This document shows positions 41,879 to 50,784 of a stretch of DNA of 52,408 nt, one piece after another. Source of the DNA: an uncultured Aurantimonas sp. Its GTDB lineage: Bacteria > Pseudomonadota > Alphaproteobacteria > Rhizobiales > Rhizobiaceae. A program made the translations under genes and the position numbers. How positions within the stretch are numbered: the stretch's first letter is position 1; every line of letters starts with the position of its first letter. Under the pieces are notes generated by a model. That model had not been told where the DNA came from, searched no databases, and saw only the letters and a list, made by a program, of their open reading frames with translations. Where the stretch lies: positions 1-52,408 of the forward strand of contig CANKZU010000021.1 in NCBI GenBank assembly GCA_947488615.1, written 5' to 3'.

Positions 41879-42595
41879 ATGAACTACAACTGGAACTGGG
41901 GCGTCCTGTTCGAGGAACCCTATCTGGGATGGCTCATTTCGGGCGTCCAATGGACATTCGCCGTGGCGCTCGCGGCCTGGATCATCGCACTCGTCGTGGG
42001 CGTCATCGTCGGCGTCGGGCGGACCTTGCCCTCTCGCCCGATTTCTATGATCTGCACGGGCTACGTCGAACTTTTCCGCAACGTACCGCTGCTCGTGCAA
42101 ATGTTCCTGTGGTACTTCGTCGTGCCGGAAATCGTGCCCGAAGATGTCGGTCGCTGGATGAAGCGGGATATGCCGAACCCGGAATATGTGACGGCGGTCG
42201 TCGCGCTCGGCCTTTATACCGCGAGCCGCGTGGCCGAGCAGGTGCGCGCCGGGGTCGAGTCGGTCGGCAGCGGGCTGACCAGCGCGGCCTACGCCAACGG
42301 TCTTTCCGTCGCACAGACCTATCGTTATGTCCTTCTGCCGATCGCCTTCAGACTGATCGTGCCGCCCCTCACCTCGGAATTTCTGACGATCTTCAAGAAT
42401 TCGTCGCTTGCGCTGACGATCGGTCTTCTGGAACTCACCGCGCAAAGCCAGCAGATCGCCGAGTACACGTTTCAGGGGTTTGAAGCCTTCACGGCCGCGA
42501 CGGTCATCTACGTCTGCATCGCACTTCTGGCCACCGTTGTCGCGCAGGCCATCGAGAAGCATACGCGCATTCCCGGCTACGTCGGAGGGGCATGA
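41879..42595 (+). CDS. ABC transporter permease, polar amino acid (GltJ-like)
   Basis: 238 aa with about five membrane segments. The family mark GLYTASRVAEQVRAGVESVGSGLTSAAYANGLS is the EAA-type coupling loop, followed by VLLPIAFRLIVPPLTSEFL. The longer N-terminus (MNYNWNWGVLFEEPY) is typical of GltJ. It pairs with the next gene in the membrane. Confidence 0.85.
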   Translation: MNYNWNWGVLFEEPYLGWLISGVQWTFAVALAAWIIALVVGVIVGVGRTLPSRPISMICTGYVELFRNVPLLVQMFLWYFVVPEIVPEDVGRWMKRDMPNPEYVTAVVALGLYTASRVAEQVRAGVESVGSGLTSAAYANGLSVAQTYRYVLLPIAFRLIVPPLTSEFLTIFKNSSLALTIGLLELTAQSQQIAEYTFQGFEAFTAATVIYVCIALLATVVAQAIEKHTRIPGYVGGA

Positions 42596-42598
42596 GCG

Positions 42599-43255
42599 AT
42601 GGGCAATTTTGACATCAGCGTCATCACGGACAACCTGCCGTTCCTTTGGCAGGGACTGCAGCTTTCGCTTCTGCTGACCGGTCTCGCGATCATTGGCGGC
42701 ATCGTCCTGGGAACGGTTCTGGCATTGATGCGACTATCCGGCATCCTACCGCTGGCGCTTTTCGCGGCGGGCTACGTCAACCTGATCCGGTCCGTCCCGC
42801 TCATCCTCGTGATCTTCTGGTTCTATTTTCTGGTACCGCTGGCCTTGGGCCGTCCGGTCGGTGGCTTCCAATCGGCGCTGATCGCCTTCGTTATGTTCGA
42901 AGCGGCGTACTACTCCGAGATCATCCGCGCCGGTATCCAGTCGATCCGCAAGGGGCAGGTCCACGCCGGTCAGGCGACCGGTTTGTCCTATTGGCAGATC
43001 CAGCGCTACATCGTGCTGCCGCAGGCATTTCGCAACATGATCCCCATCCTCGTGACGCAAGGCATCATCCTGTTCCAGGACACGAGCCTCGTATTTGTCG
43101 TTTCCTTGCGTGATTTCATGACGGTTTCGTCGATCATCGCGCGGACCGAGGGCCGGCTGGCGGAGATGTATATCTTCGCCGCTCTTGTCTATTTCGTCAT
43201 CTGTCTTGCCGGATCGCTGTTCGTCCGCCGGCTGCAAAAGGCCAAACCCGCATGA
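42599..43255 (+). CDS. ABC transporter permease, polar amino acid (GltK-like)
   Basis: 218 aa with about five membrane segments. The coupling loop is FEAAYYSEIIRAGIQSIRKGQVHAGQATGLS, followed by VLPQAFRNMIPILVTQGI. It starts 3 bp after the previous stop and overlaps the ATPase gene by 4 bp, so the two are coupled. Confidence 0.85.
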   Translation: MGNFDISVITDNLPFLWQGLQLSLLLTGLAIIGGIVLGTVLALMRLSGILPLALFAAGYVNLIRSVPLILVIFWFYFLVPLALGRPVGGFQSALIAFVMFEAAYYSEIIRAGIQSIRKGQVHAGQATGLSYWQIQRYIVLPQAFRNMIPILVTQGIILFQDTSLVFVVSLRDFMTVSSIIARTEGRLAEMYIFAALVYFVICLAGSLFVRRLQKAKPA

Positions 43256-43980
43256 TCGACCTTCAAAACGTCTCGAAGTGGTACGGCGACTTCCAGGTGC
43301 TTGCCGACTGCACGACCCAGGTGGCACGGGGCGAGGTGGTGGTGGTCTGCGGCCCCTCCGGTTCGGGCAAATCCACCTTGATCAAATGTGTCAACGGGCT
43401 CGAGCCGGTGCAGATCGGCTCGATCACCGTGGACGGGACCGAGGTCACGGGACGCAAGACCAACCTGACCCAACTGCGCGCGCGCATCGGGATGGTGTTC
43501 CAACATTTCGAGCTCTACCCGCACATGACCGTGCGGGAAAATCTTTGCCTTGCGCAGGAAAAGGTGCTGGGACGCAGCCGGGCCGAGGCCGTGGCCAAGG
43601 CGGAAAGCCTGCTCGAAAGAGTGGGGCTGGCCGAACACATCAACAAACATCCCGGCGCGCTGTCCGGCGGTCAGCAGCAGAGGGTGGCGATCTCGCGCGC
43701 ACTCGCAATGGACCCGATCGCCATGCTGTTCGACGAGCCGACCTCGGCGCTCGATCCGGAGATGATCAACGAAGTGCTCGACGTCATGGTGGAGCTTGCG
43801 CGCGAAGGCATGACGATGATCGTCGTCACGCACGAGATGGGCTTTGCCCGCAAGGTCGCGGATCGGGTGGTCTTCATGGATGAGGGTAGGATCGTGGAGG
43901 AGCGACCCACCGAAGAGTTCTTCGGCAATCCCGAAAGTGAGCGGGCGCAGGAGTTCCTGTCAAAGATCCTCAACCACTGA
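43252..43980 (+). CDS. ABC transporter ATP-binding protein, polar amino acid (GltL-like)
   Basis: 242 aa. Walker A is CGPSGSGKSTLIKC, the signature is LSGGQQQRVAISRALA, Walker B is AMLFDEPTSALDPE and the switch His is in VVTHEMGFA. The IDLQNVSKWYGDFQVL opening is typical of the PAAT family. It completes the amino-acid uptake system; its stop is followed by the convergent TetR gene. Confidence 0.9.
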   Translation: MIDLQNVSKWYGDFQVLADCTTQVARGEVVVVCGPSGSGKSTLIKCVNGLEPVQIGSITVDGTEVTGRKTNLTQLRARIGMVFQHFELYPHMTVRENLCLAQEKVLGRSRAEAVAKAESLLERVGLAEHINKHPGALSGGQQQRVAISRALAMDPIAMLFDEPTSALDPEMINEVLDVMVELAREGMTMIVVTHEMGFARKVADRVVFMDEGRIVEERPTEEFFGNPESERAQEFLSKILNH

Positions 43981-44172
43981 CGTCCGCGTCGGCGGAGTTT
44001 TCGCGATCTTGCGATCGAGAAAGGCCCGGAGGCATATGGTATCCTGTTCCAATGCCGGGACAGGGCCAGTGCAGCAGTTCGAGATGTTTATAGGCTCGGG
44101 ATATCGCCCCGACTGGAGTGCCGAAGCGACGGACGCGACCTTTGTCGGAAGCTGCCCCAGCACCCCGTTCTG

Positions 44173-44787
44173 TCAGTCCAGGCCATGAGCGGTCAGGAAA
44201 TTCGCGATCGCCCGCTCAATGATGGCATCGACATCGTCCGGGACCCGCACCCGATACACGAACTTTCGAATTCCAAGATAAACGATGCTGCCGTGAAGGA
44301 GCCAAATATCCTCTACGGAGACGGTAACTCCTGGCGATAAACGATCGTTCATCTCCGCAAGCAGTGGGTCGAAAAACAGTTCGGCGATATGCTTCAGATA
44401 CCGTGCATTGAGATCGGCGCCCGCAAGACCGGCTGAAACGAAGATTCGCATCCACTCGTAGGTGAAGATCGCCGCTGCATATTCCTTGTAGAAATCGGTC
44501 AGCCGCGTTTGAAGCGGATGCGAGCGATCGGCGAGCCGGGGGGCCCATTTCGGCGAGACGCGGTTGAGATAGACCTCGTTGTAGACCGCCTCGATCAGTT
44601 CGGACTTGGAGTGGAAATAGTTGAAGATGAGCGATTGCGTGACCCCGAGCCGCGCCGACAGCTCACGGGTGTTTCCACCGAGCCCCACCTCGGCGAAATA
44701 GGCGACCGCGCCGTCGAGGATTTGCTGCCGTCGCTCGTCTGGCGATAGCCGCTTGCGTCCGGCTACAGGGTGCGTTCGATGATTCAT
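44173..44787 (-). CDS. TetR-family transcriptional regulator
   Basis: 204 aa from the ATG at 44787, preceded by AGAAGGGG; the frame to 44823 adds residues without a ribosome site. The N-terminal HTH is RRQQILDGAVAYFAEVGLGGNTRELSARLGVTQSLIFNYFHSK. The C-terminal ligand domain is not conserved with any family I recognise. It is divergent from the molybdenum hydroxylase operon, and a palindromic AT-rich site lies between them. Confidence 0.85.
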   Translation of the reverse strand: MNHRTHPVAGRKRLSPDERRQQILDGAVAYFAEVGLGGNTRELSARLGVTQSLIFNYFHSKSELIEAVYNEVYLNRVSPKWAPRLADRSHPLQTRLTDFYKEYAAAIFTYEWMRIFVSAGLAGADLNARYLKHIAELFFDPLLAEMNDRLSPGVTVSVEDIWLLHGSIVYLGIRKFVYRVRVPDDVDAIIERAIANFLTAHGLD

Positions 44788-44885
44788 CGCCCCTTCTATC
44801 CCCGCGAAAAGCCCGAGGAACAAGCGATTTTCCGTCCTTCAGCGAAGGCGATCGAAAACCGCTTGCATTCGTCGCCGGCATTATA

Positions 44886-44901
44886 GATCATTTGATCAAT
44901 T
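44886..44901. promoter_or_regulatory. Candidate TetR operator
   Basis: GATCA-TT-TGATC (44886-44897) overlaps the perfect palindrome TTGATCAA (44892-44899). The site lies 99 bp before the TetR start and about 85 bp before the FAD-subunit start, the usual place for an autoregulated TetR operator. Confidence 0.5.
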
Positions 44902-44984
44902 AAACCGGATTTTGTGGAGGCGAAATCCGGCTGGTTCCGCAGGTTGAACTGCCGGCCATTCAAAACGGGAGGGAGATCCGATCC

Positions 44985-45836
44985 ATGAAGGCTTCGAAGG
45001 TCGCATATGTGCGTGCCGAGACGCTTGACGACGTCTTCGACCTCATGGACGAGGCGGGAGAGCGAGCCCGGATTCTGGCCGGCGGACAGAGTCTCGTCGC
45101 CGCGCTCAATCTGCGCCTCGATGAGGACGTCGCGCTGATCGACATCAATCGCGTTCAGGAACTTTCCGGAATCGCGGATCGGGGCGAAACCTTGCGGATC
45201 GGCGCGCTCACCCGTCATGTGGAACTCGGCGCGTCGAAGCTCATCGCCGAGCACGCTCCGCTGCTTCACCAAGCCGTGCCGCTGATTGCCCATGCGGCGA
45301 TTCGCTCCCGAGGCACGATCGGTGGCTCTCTCGCCAATGCTGATCCTGCCGCGGAGCTCGCCGCATGCGTCGTGGCGCTCGACGCCGAGATCGTCGCGAC
45401 GAGCCGGGCCGGCGAACGTCGCATCCCCGCCTCGCGCTTCTTTACCGGTCTGTTCGACACCGCACTTCGGCCCGGCGAACTCATCAGTGCGATCGTTGTG
45501 AGGAAGGCCGAACCCGGAGAACGCCAACAGATTCTGGAACTCACCCGGCGTTCGGGGGACTTCGCGATCGCCGGGCTGGCCGGGGTGCGGCGCGGGCAAT
45601 CGACGCGCCTAGTGTATTTCGGTGTGGGCGACATGCCGATTCTCGCCACGAATGCGATGAAGGCGCTCGACGCGGGAGCAACTCTCGACGCGGCGGTGGC
45701 GGCGCTTTCGAATGATCTTGATCCGCCTTCCGACGCCAATGCCAGCGCGCGCTATCGCATGCATCTTGCCGCGGTTCTTTTGCGGCGGATGGTCGGAGAA
45801 TTGTCGTCCGGATCGCGTATGGGAATGGCGGCATGA
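44985..45836 (+). CDS. Molybdenum hydroxylase, FAD-binding middle subunit (CoxM-like)
   Basis: 283 aa. FAD motifs are ILAGGQSLVAALNLR (about residue 31-45) and RSRGTIGGSLANADPAAEL (about 106-124), followed by the CO dehydrogenase flavoprotein C-terminal domain. It passes electrons from the iron-sulfur subunit to FAD and then to a carrier. GGGAGG stands before the ATG at 44985. The order M-S-L, with 4-bp overlaps, matches cox/xdh-type operons. Confidence 0.85.
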   Translation: MKASKVAYVRAETLDDVFDLMDEAGERARILAGGQSLVAALNLRLDEDVALIDINRVQELSGIADRGETLRIGALTRHVELGASKLIAEHAPLLHQAVPLIAHAAIRSRGTIGGSLANADPAAELAACVVALDAEIVATSRAGERRIPASRFFTGLFDTALRPGELISAIVVRKAEPGERQQILELTRRSGDFAIAGLAGVRRGQSTRLVYFGVGDMPILATNAMKALDAGATLDAAVAALSNDLDPPSDANASARYRMHLAAVLLRRMVGELSSGSRMGMAA

Positions 45837-46357
45837 GCCCGACGGCAGCGAAGAGCATCGCACGCACCGTTGAGATCGCGCTGACCGTCAACGGCGAGCG
45901 CGTCGAGGCACGTGTCGACGCCGGCCGCCACCTCGTCGATTTCCTGCGCCTCGACCTCGGACTCACTGGCTCCCATGCCGGCTGCGAACATGGCGTGTGC
46001 GGCGCCTGCACGCTGGAGGTCGATGGCGCCCTCGTGCGCGGCTGCCTGATGCTTGCCGCGCAACTCGACGGCGCCGATGTCTGGACGATTGAAGGCGTCT
46101 CGGAGACGAACGTCATTCGCGATCTCCAAGACGCCTTTGTTGTCCGCAATGCCCTGCAGTGCGGCTTTTGCACACCCGGAATGCTGATCGCGGCCAAAGC
46201 GCTGCTCGATGAATCACCCTCGCCGGATCGCGCCACGATCCGTGAATATCTCGGTGGCAATTACTGCCGCTGCACAGGTTACGAAGCGATCATCGACGCA
46301 ATCCAGACTGTCGCCGAAGCGCGCGCCAAATCTCCAACCCCGGGAGACGCCGCATGA
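45833..46357 (+). CDS. Molybdenum hydroxylase, [2Fe-2S] small subunit (CoxS-like)
   Basis: 174 aa. The plant-ferredoxin-type cluster is held by C51, C56, C59 and C71 (CEHGVCGACTLEVDG...GC). The second cluster, in the C-terminal helical domain, is held by C110, C113, C145 and C147 (QCGFCTPGM, CRCTG). All eight cysteines are present. It moves electrons from the molybdenum site of the large subunit to the FAD subunit. It overlaps both neighbours by 4 bp. Confidence 0.9.
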   Translation: MSPTAAKSIARTVEIALTVNGERVEARVDAGRHLVDFLRLDLGLTGSHAGCEHGVCGACTLEVDGALVRGCLMLAAQLDGADVWTIEGVSETNVIRDLQDAFVVRNALQCGFCTPGMLIAAKALLDESPSPDRATIREYLGGNYCRCTGYEAIIDAIQTVAEARAKSPTPGDAA

Positions 46358-48735
46358 ACATCCGTTTCGGCAATCCCGACCGGCCGAACAGTTATATCGG
46401 TCGCACCGTGCCCCGCCCCAACGCTCGCCGGCTAGTGGAAGGACGCGGGCGTTATGTGGACGATCTCGTTCTGCCACGCATGCTGCACGTCGTCTTTCTG
46501 CGCAGCCCGCATGCACATGCAAAGATCAACGCAATTGCACTAAACGGCGCCGACAAGGCCAAGGGCGTAAAGCGCGTTTTTACCGGCGGCGATCTGGTGC
46601 CGCTCTGCAAGCCATGGGTTGGCGTGCTCCAACATCTGAAAGGTATGAAGTCGGCGCCGCAGCACGCGCTGGCTGTCGATCGTGCGACTTGGGTCGGCGA
46701 AGCAATCGTCGCGGTCGTTGCCGATACGCGGTTAGCCGCCGAGGATGCGGTTGCTCTCATCGACGTCGATTACGCGCCGCTCGACCCGCTGGTCGATATG
46801 CGCACGGCACTCGATCCATCGACACCTGTGCTGCACGAAAGCCTTGGCGACAATCTCACCTTTCGTCGCCTGCACGAGGCCGGCGATGTGGATGCCGCCT
46901 TCAATTCCGACGCCACAATCGTCTCGGCAAGCTTCAAGACCGGTCGTCACACCGGCGTGACGCTGGAGCCGCGCTCGATTCTGGCGGATTACGACCCGTC
47001 CGAAAACCAGCTGACGGTGCACCATTCGACCCAGGCGCCGCATATGATCCAGGTGGTGCTTGCCGAACAACTTGGCCTGCCGGAATCCCATGTGCGGGTT
47101 CAATGCGGCGATGTCGGTGGTTCCTTCGGCATCAAGGTCCATGTCTATCCGGATGAGGTCGCGACCGCCGCGATCGCCAAGACAATGGGGCGGCCGGTGA
47201 AATTCATCGCCGACCGGGTCGAGAGCTTTTCCACCGACATTCATGCCCGCGATCACGAGATCGACGCCAAGATCGCGGTAACCAGTGAAGGCAAGATCCT
47301 GGCCATTGATGTCGACGACTATACCGGCATCGGCCCCTATTCGGTCTATCCGCGCACCAGCGCGATCGAGGGCAATCAGGTCGTCAACCTTTGCGGCGGA
47401 CCCTACGACTTCGCGAACTACCGCGCCCGCACCACGGTCGTCCTGCAGAACAAGACCCCGACCTGCCAGTACCGGGCGGTCGGCCACCCGATCGCGGTGA
47501 CGGTCACCGAGGGGCTCGTCGATATGGCCGCCGAGGCGATCGGCATGGACCCGGTCGAGATCCGCCGACGCAATCTCTACCGCGACGACGCCTACCCCGT
47601 TACCTCCGTCGCAAATCTACGGTTCGAAGGGCTGTCCCACCATCAAAGCCTCGATAAGATCATCAAACTGATGGACTACGACGGCCTTCGGGCCGACCAA
47701 AGGGCGCACCGCAGCAAGAGCATCCATCGCGGCATCGGCATCGCCAGCTTCATCGAGCTGACAAATCCCAGCCCGTTCATGTACGGCATCGGCGGGGCGC
47801 GCATTTCGGCGCAGGACGGCTGCACCGTCCGCATGGACCCGGACGGCAGCGTCGTCGCGCTATCCGGCGTTACCGAACAGGGCCAGGGCACCGAGACGAT
47901 GCTCGCCCAAATCGTCGCCGAATCCGTCGGCGTCGCGATCGGTCAGGTCAAAATCGTCACCGGCGATACGCGTACAACCCCGTTCGGTGGCGGCACATGG
48001 GCCTCGCGCGGCACCGGCATCGGCGGCGAAGCGGCTTTGCAGGCCGGACGTGCGCTCAGGCAGAACATCCTCGGCGTCGCGGCAGTGATGCTACAAGCGA
48101 CACCCGACGATCTCGACATACGGTCTGGTCAGATCGTTGATTCGGCTAGCGGAGCCGAGCGAATGACGCTCGCCGAGCTTGGCCGCGTCGTCTATTTCCG
48201 CGGCGACACGCTGCCGAAAGATCTGCCGCGCGAACTCGTCGTCACGCGCCACTACATCACCAGCGAATATCCCTTCGCCTTCACCAACGGTGTGCAGGCG
48301 AGCTATGTCGAGGTCGATACCGAAACCGGCTTCGTCAAGCTGCTCGGGCATTGGTGCGTCGAGGATTGCGGCCGAGTGGTCAACCCGCAATTGGTCGATG
48401 AGCAGATCCGCGGTGGCATCGTGCAAGGTATCGGTGACGCGCTGTATGAAGAGAGCCTTTATGACGCGAGCGGCCAGCTGATCAACGCCACCATGGCCGA
48501 CTATCTCGTACCCATGTCGGCGGAAATGCCGGATATCGTCATCGGCCATGTCGAAACACCGACTGCCGAGAGCGAGCTCGGCGCCAAGGGGGCGGGTGAA
48601 GCCGGCACCGCCGGAGCGCCGGCTGCGATCATGAATGCCATCAACGATGCCATCCGCCCCTTCGGCGGCAGGATCACCGAGATGCCGATGACGCCCGAGC
48701 GGGTGCTGACGGCGATCGGCGCGATGGCGGACTGA
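46354..48735 (+). CDS. Molybdenum hydroxylase, large Mo-cofactor subunit (form II CoxL/aldehyde oxidase family)
   Basis: 793 aa. The N-terminal a/b hammerhead domain (about 20-130) contains RLVEGRGRYVDD. Molybdopterin-binding segments include GGSFGIK, QYRAVGHP, GVTEQGQGTET and GGGTWASRG. The base is E749 in GAKGAGEAGTAGAP. The AYxCSFR active-site loop of true CO dehydrogenase is absent; the corresponding region reads CQYRAVGHP. It is thus a hydroxylase of an unknown aldehyde, heterocycle or aromatic acid. The TRAP genes that follow may import the substrate. Confidence 0.9.
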   Translation: MNIRFGNPDRPNSYIGRTVPRPNARRLVEGRGRYVDDLVLPRMLHVVFLRSPHAHAKINAIALNGADKAKGVKRVFTGGDLVPLCKPWVGVLQHLKGMKSAPQHALAVDRATWVGEAIVAVVADTRLAAEDAVALIDVDYAPLDPLVDMRTALDPSTPVLHESLGDNLTFRRLHEAGDVDAAFNSDATIVSASFKTGRHTGVTLEPRSILADYDPSENQLTVHHSTQAPHMIQVVLAEQLGLPESHVRVQCGDVGGSFGIKVHVYPDEVATAAIAKTMGRPVKFIADRVESFSTDIHARDHEIDAKIAVTSEGKILAIDVDDYTGIGPYSVYPRTSAIEGNQVVNLCGGPYDFANYRARTTVVLQNKTPTCQYRAVGHPIAVTVTEGLVDMAAEAIGMDPVEIRRRNLYRDDAYPVTSVANLRFEGLSHHQSLDKIIKLMDYDGLRADQRAHRSKSIHRGIGIASFIELTNPSPFMYGIGGARISAQDGCTVRMDPDGSVVALSGVTEQGQGTETMLAQIVAESVGVAIGQVKIVTGDTRTTPFGGGTWASRGTGIGGEAALQAGRALRQNILGVAAVMLQATPDDLDIRSGQIVDSASGAERMTLAELGRVVYFRGDTLPKDLPRELVVTRHYITSEYPFAFTNGVQASYVEVDTETGFVKLLGHWCVEDCGRVVNPQLVDEQIRGGIVQGIGDALYEESLYDASGQLINATMADYLVPMSAEMPDIVIGHVETPTAESELGAKGAGEAGTAGAPAAIMNAINDAIRPFGGRITEMPMTPERVLTAIGAMAD

Positions 48736-48785
48736 CGTCAGGCAATGTCACGCAACAAACGAGACCAACGTTCTGGGAGGAACAC

Positions 48786-49853
48786 ATGAAACACTTCACA
48801 TGCCACGCCGCCGCCGCAGCGCTTCTGGCCGGTTCGATGCTCGCTTCACCGGTTGGCGCGCAGGAGATGATCACCGCTAATATCGGCTCCAGCCATCCGG
48901 AGGCCAATATCTGGGTCTGGGCGATGAAGAACGTCTTCCAGCCCGAGGTGAACCGCATCCTGAAGGAGGGCGGCAACGAATATCAGGTCGACTGGGTCGA
49001 GAATTACGGCGGTACCCTTTATAAGTACACCGACACCCGCGAGGCCGTGCGCGACGGCATCGTCGATGTCGGCATGGTCGGCACGGTCTGGGAGGGCTCG
49101 GAAATGCCCCTCCAGAACGTGACCTACTTCACGCCCTTCGCCACCTCCGACCACACGATGATCATCGACATCTTCGACAAGCTCTCCGATGAGCTGCCCG
49201 AACTGCGCGACAGCTGGGCGGCCCAAAACATGGTTCACCTCTCCTCGCTGATTACCGACAGCTACGACGTCTACGCCAATTTCGAGATCGACACGCTCGC
49301 CGATCTCGCCAATCATCGTATCAACGCGCCGGGCACTTCGGCGAACTGGCTTGCCGATACCGGAGCGACGCCGCTTGATGGCGCGCTGACGACTTACTAC
49401 ACCGACATCCAGACCGGCGTCTCGGAAGGCGCCCTGTCCTTTGCCAGCGGCATCCTGCCGACCAGGGTCTACGAGGTCGCGCCGAAGCTGACCCGCGTCG
49501 GCATCGGATCGATGTATTTCGGCGGAATCGCGGTCAACAAGGACTTCTTCGACAGTCAGCCGGACGCCGTCCAGGCCGCATTTCGCGAGGCCGGCAAGAT
49601 CACCTCGAAGCGCCACGGCGAATACGTCACCGAGAAAGCAACAAGCGCGATCGACGAAATGCAGAAGGCGGGCCTTGCGATTACCGAATTGCCGGAAGCT
49701 GAGAAGACGGCCTGGGTCGAAAAGCTTCCCGATATCGTCCAGCCTTGGCTCGACCAGACCGGCGAGGCGGGCAAGACCGTGCTGAAGGCCTATTTCGACG
49801 CGCTTCGCGAACGCGGAGCCAAGCCGCTGCGGGCCTGGGACGAAAACCGCTGA
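48786..49853 (+). CDS. TRAP transporter substrate-binding protein (DctP family)
   Basis: 355 aa with a signal peptide (about 1-25, ending VGAQ). It has the DctP features of ANIGSSHPEANIWVWAMKNVF, EAVRDGIVDVGMVGTVWEG, the RINAPGTSANWLADTGA loop that binds carboxylate, and FGGIAVNKDFFDSQP. The ligand is a carboxylate, possibly the substrate of the hydroxylase operon 50 bp upstream. A mosaic repeat separates it from the membrane subunits. Confidence 0.85.
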   Translation: MKHFTCHAAAAALLAGSMLASPVGAQEMITANIGSSHPEANIWVWAMKNVFQPEVNRILKEGGNEYQVDWVENYGGTLYKYTDTREAVRDGIVDVGMVGTVWEGSEMPLQNVTYFTPFATSDHTMIIDIFDKLSDELPELRDSWAAQNMVHLSSLITDSYDVYANFEIDTLADLANHRINAPGTSANWLADTGATPLDGALTTYYTDIQTGVSEGALSFASGILPTRVYEVAPKLTRVGIGSMYFGGIAVNKDFFDSQPDAVQAAFREAGKITSKRHGEYVTEKATSAIDEMQKAGLAITELPEAEKTAWVEKLPDIVQPWLDQTGEAGKTVLKAYFDALRERGAKPLRAWDENR

Positions 49854-49919
49854 AGGTTATCGTTTGATCGGTCCTCGGGAGACCCCGGCTAGCACCCCAC
49901 GTCTTGACGAGGTCACAAA

Positions 49920-50075
49920 AGCGCTCGCCTTCTTCCCGCTGGGGAAGAAGGCAGCCCCAAGGACCGGAGGAGGGGGCTTCGCTGAGTTTGGTGAGTTGAC
50001 GCAGATTGACCCAGACCTTCTGGGATCAGCGTAAGCCCCTTTCATTCTCCGCCGGGATTTGTCCCTTGGGGGAGA
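49920..50075. repeat. Palindromic intergenic mosaic repeat (rhizobial RIME/REP-like)
   Basis: A perfect 10-bp stem CCTTCTTCCC / GGGAAGAAGG with loop GCTG lies at 49928-49951. A second folding unit follows at about 50043-50075, with outer arms TTCTCC / GGAGAA and inner GGGA-TTTG-TCCC. Such paired palindromes with CTTCTCC/GGAGAAG cores are known as intergenic mosaic elements in Hyphomicrobiales. The whole 376-bp gap (49854-50229) has no supported gene. It splits dctP from dctQM. Confidence 0.55.
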
Positions 50076-50229
50076 AGTACGCGCTGACATGGATCTGGAA
50101 TGCCGCTGACTTGCCGTGCCAAGTGATTTCAAGCAAATGTTCGGTGCCTTCGTGCGTTCATTGCCAGCATCCTCCTTTCTCGGGCTTAGTTGCGGGCATT
50201 TCACCATCCACTCTATCTTGGAGAAACGC

Positions 50230-50784
50230 GTGACGGACGAAACGCGGCCGGAACCGCCGATAGCAGAGACCAGTCGGAGCGACAGGGGGTTGTTGGGATT
50301 GATCGCCTCGGTCTTCGCCGCGATCGGTACACTCTGGATCTTCGGTTTGATGCTGCTCGTCGTCGCCGACGTGCTCGGGCGCAACTTCTTCAACCATCCG
50401 ATTACCGGCGTCGCGGAGTTCTCCGCCCATTCGGTGGTCGCGATCGTCTTCCTGCAGATGTCAGCCGCCGTTCTGGCGCGGCGCATGACCCGAGCGGACT
50501 TCGTTTCCCGCATGCTGCGCACACGCTCGCCTGGGCTGGTGAAGGGGATCGACACGCTCTTCGCGCTGACCGGCGCGGCAATTTTCGGCGCGATCATCTA
50601 TGCGACCTGGCCAGGGATGGTGCGTGCTTGGCGCAACGACGAGTTTTTCGGTGTTCAGGGTGTCTTCACCCTGCCGACATTCCCGTTCTGGGCGCTGATC
50701 GTCGCGGGATCGGCGATCACCTTGATCGCCTACCTGAAGGTCGCCCTCACCGAAATGCGCCGGGCGCCGGCCGGTGACGCATGA
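50230..50784 (+). CDS. TRAP transporter small membrane subunit (DctQ family)
   Basis: 184 aa from the GTG at 50230, with GGAG 7 nt upstream; the frame to 50116 covers the repeat and gives no plausible protein. Four membrane segments are expected (about 22-42, 57-75, 102-120, 144-165). Marks are VVADVLGRNFFNHPITGVAEFS and ARRMTRADFV, typical of DctQ. It pairs with DctM, whose start it overlaps by 4 bp. Confidence 0.85.
   Translation: MTDETRPEPPIAETSRSDRGLLGLIASVFAAIGTLWIFGLMLLVVADVLGRNFFNHPITGVAEFSAHSVVAIVFLQMSAAVLARRMTRADFVSRMLRTRSPGLVKGIDTLFALTGAAIFGAIIYATWPGMVRAWRNDEFFGVQGVFTLPTFPFWALIVAGSAITLIAYLKVALTEMRRAPAGDA

Noticed and set aside
46354..48735. Carbon monoxide dehydrogenase large subunit
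   Set aside because: The AYxCSFR loop of form I CoxL is absent, so CO oxidation is not supported.
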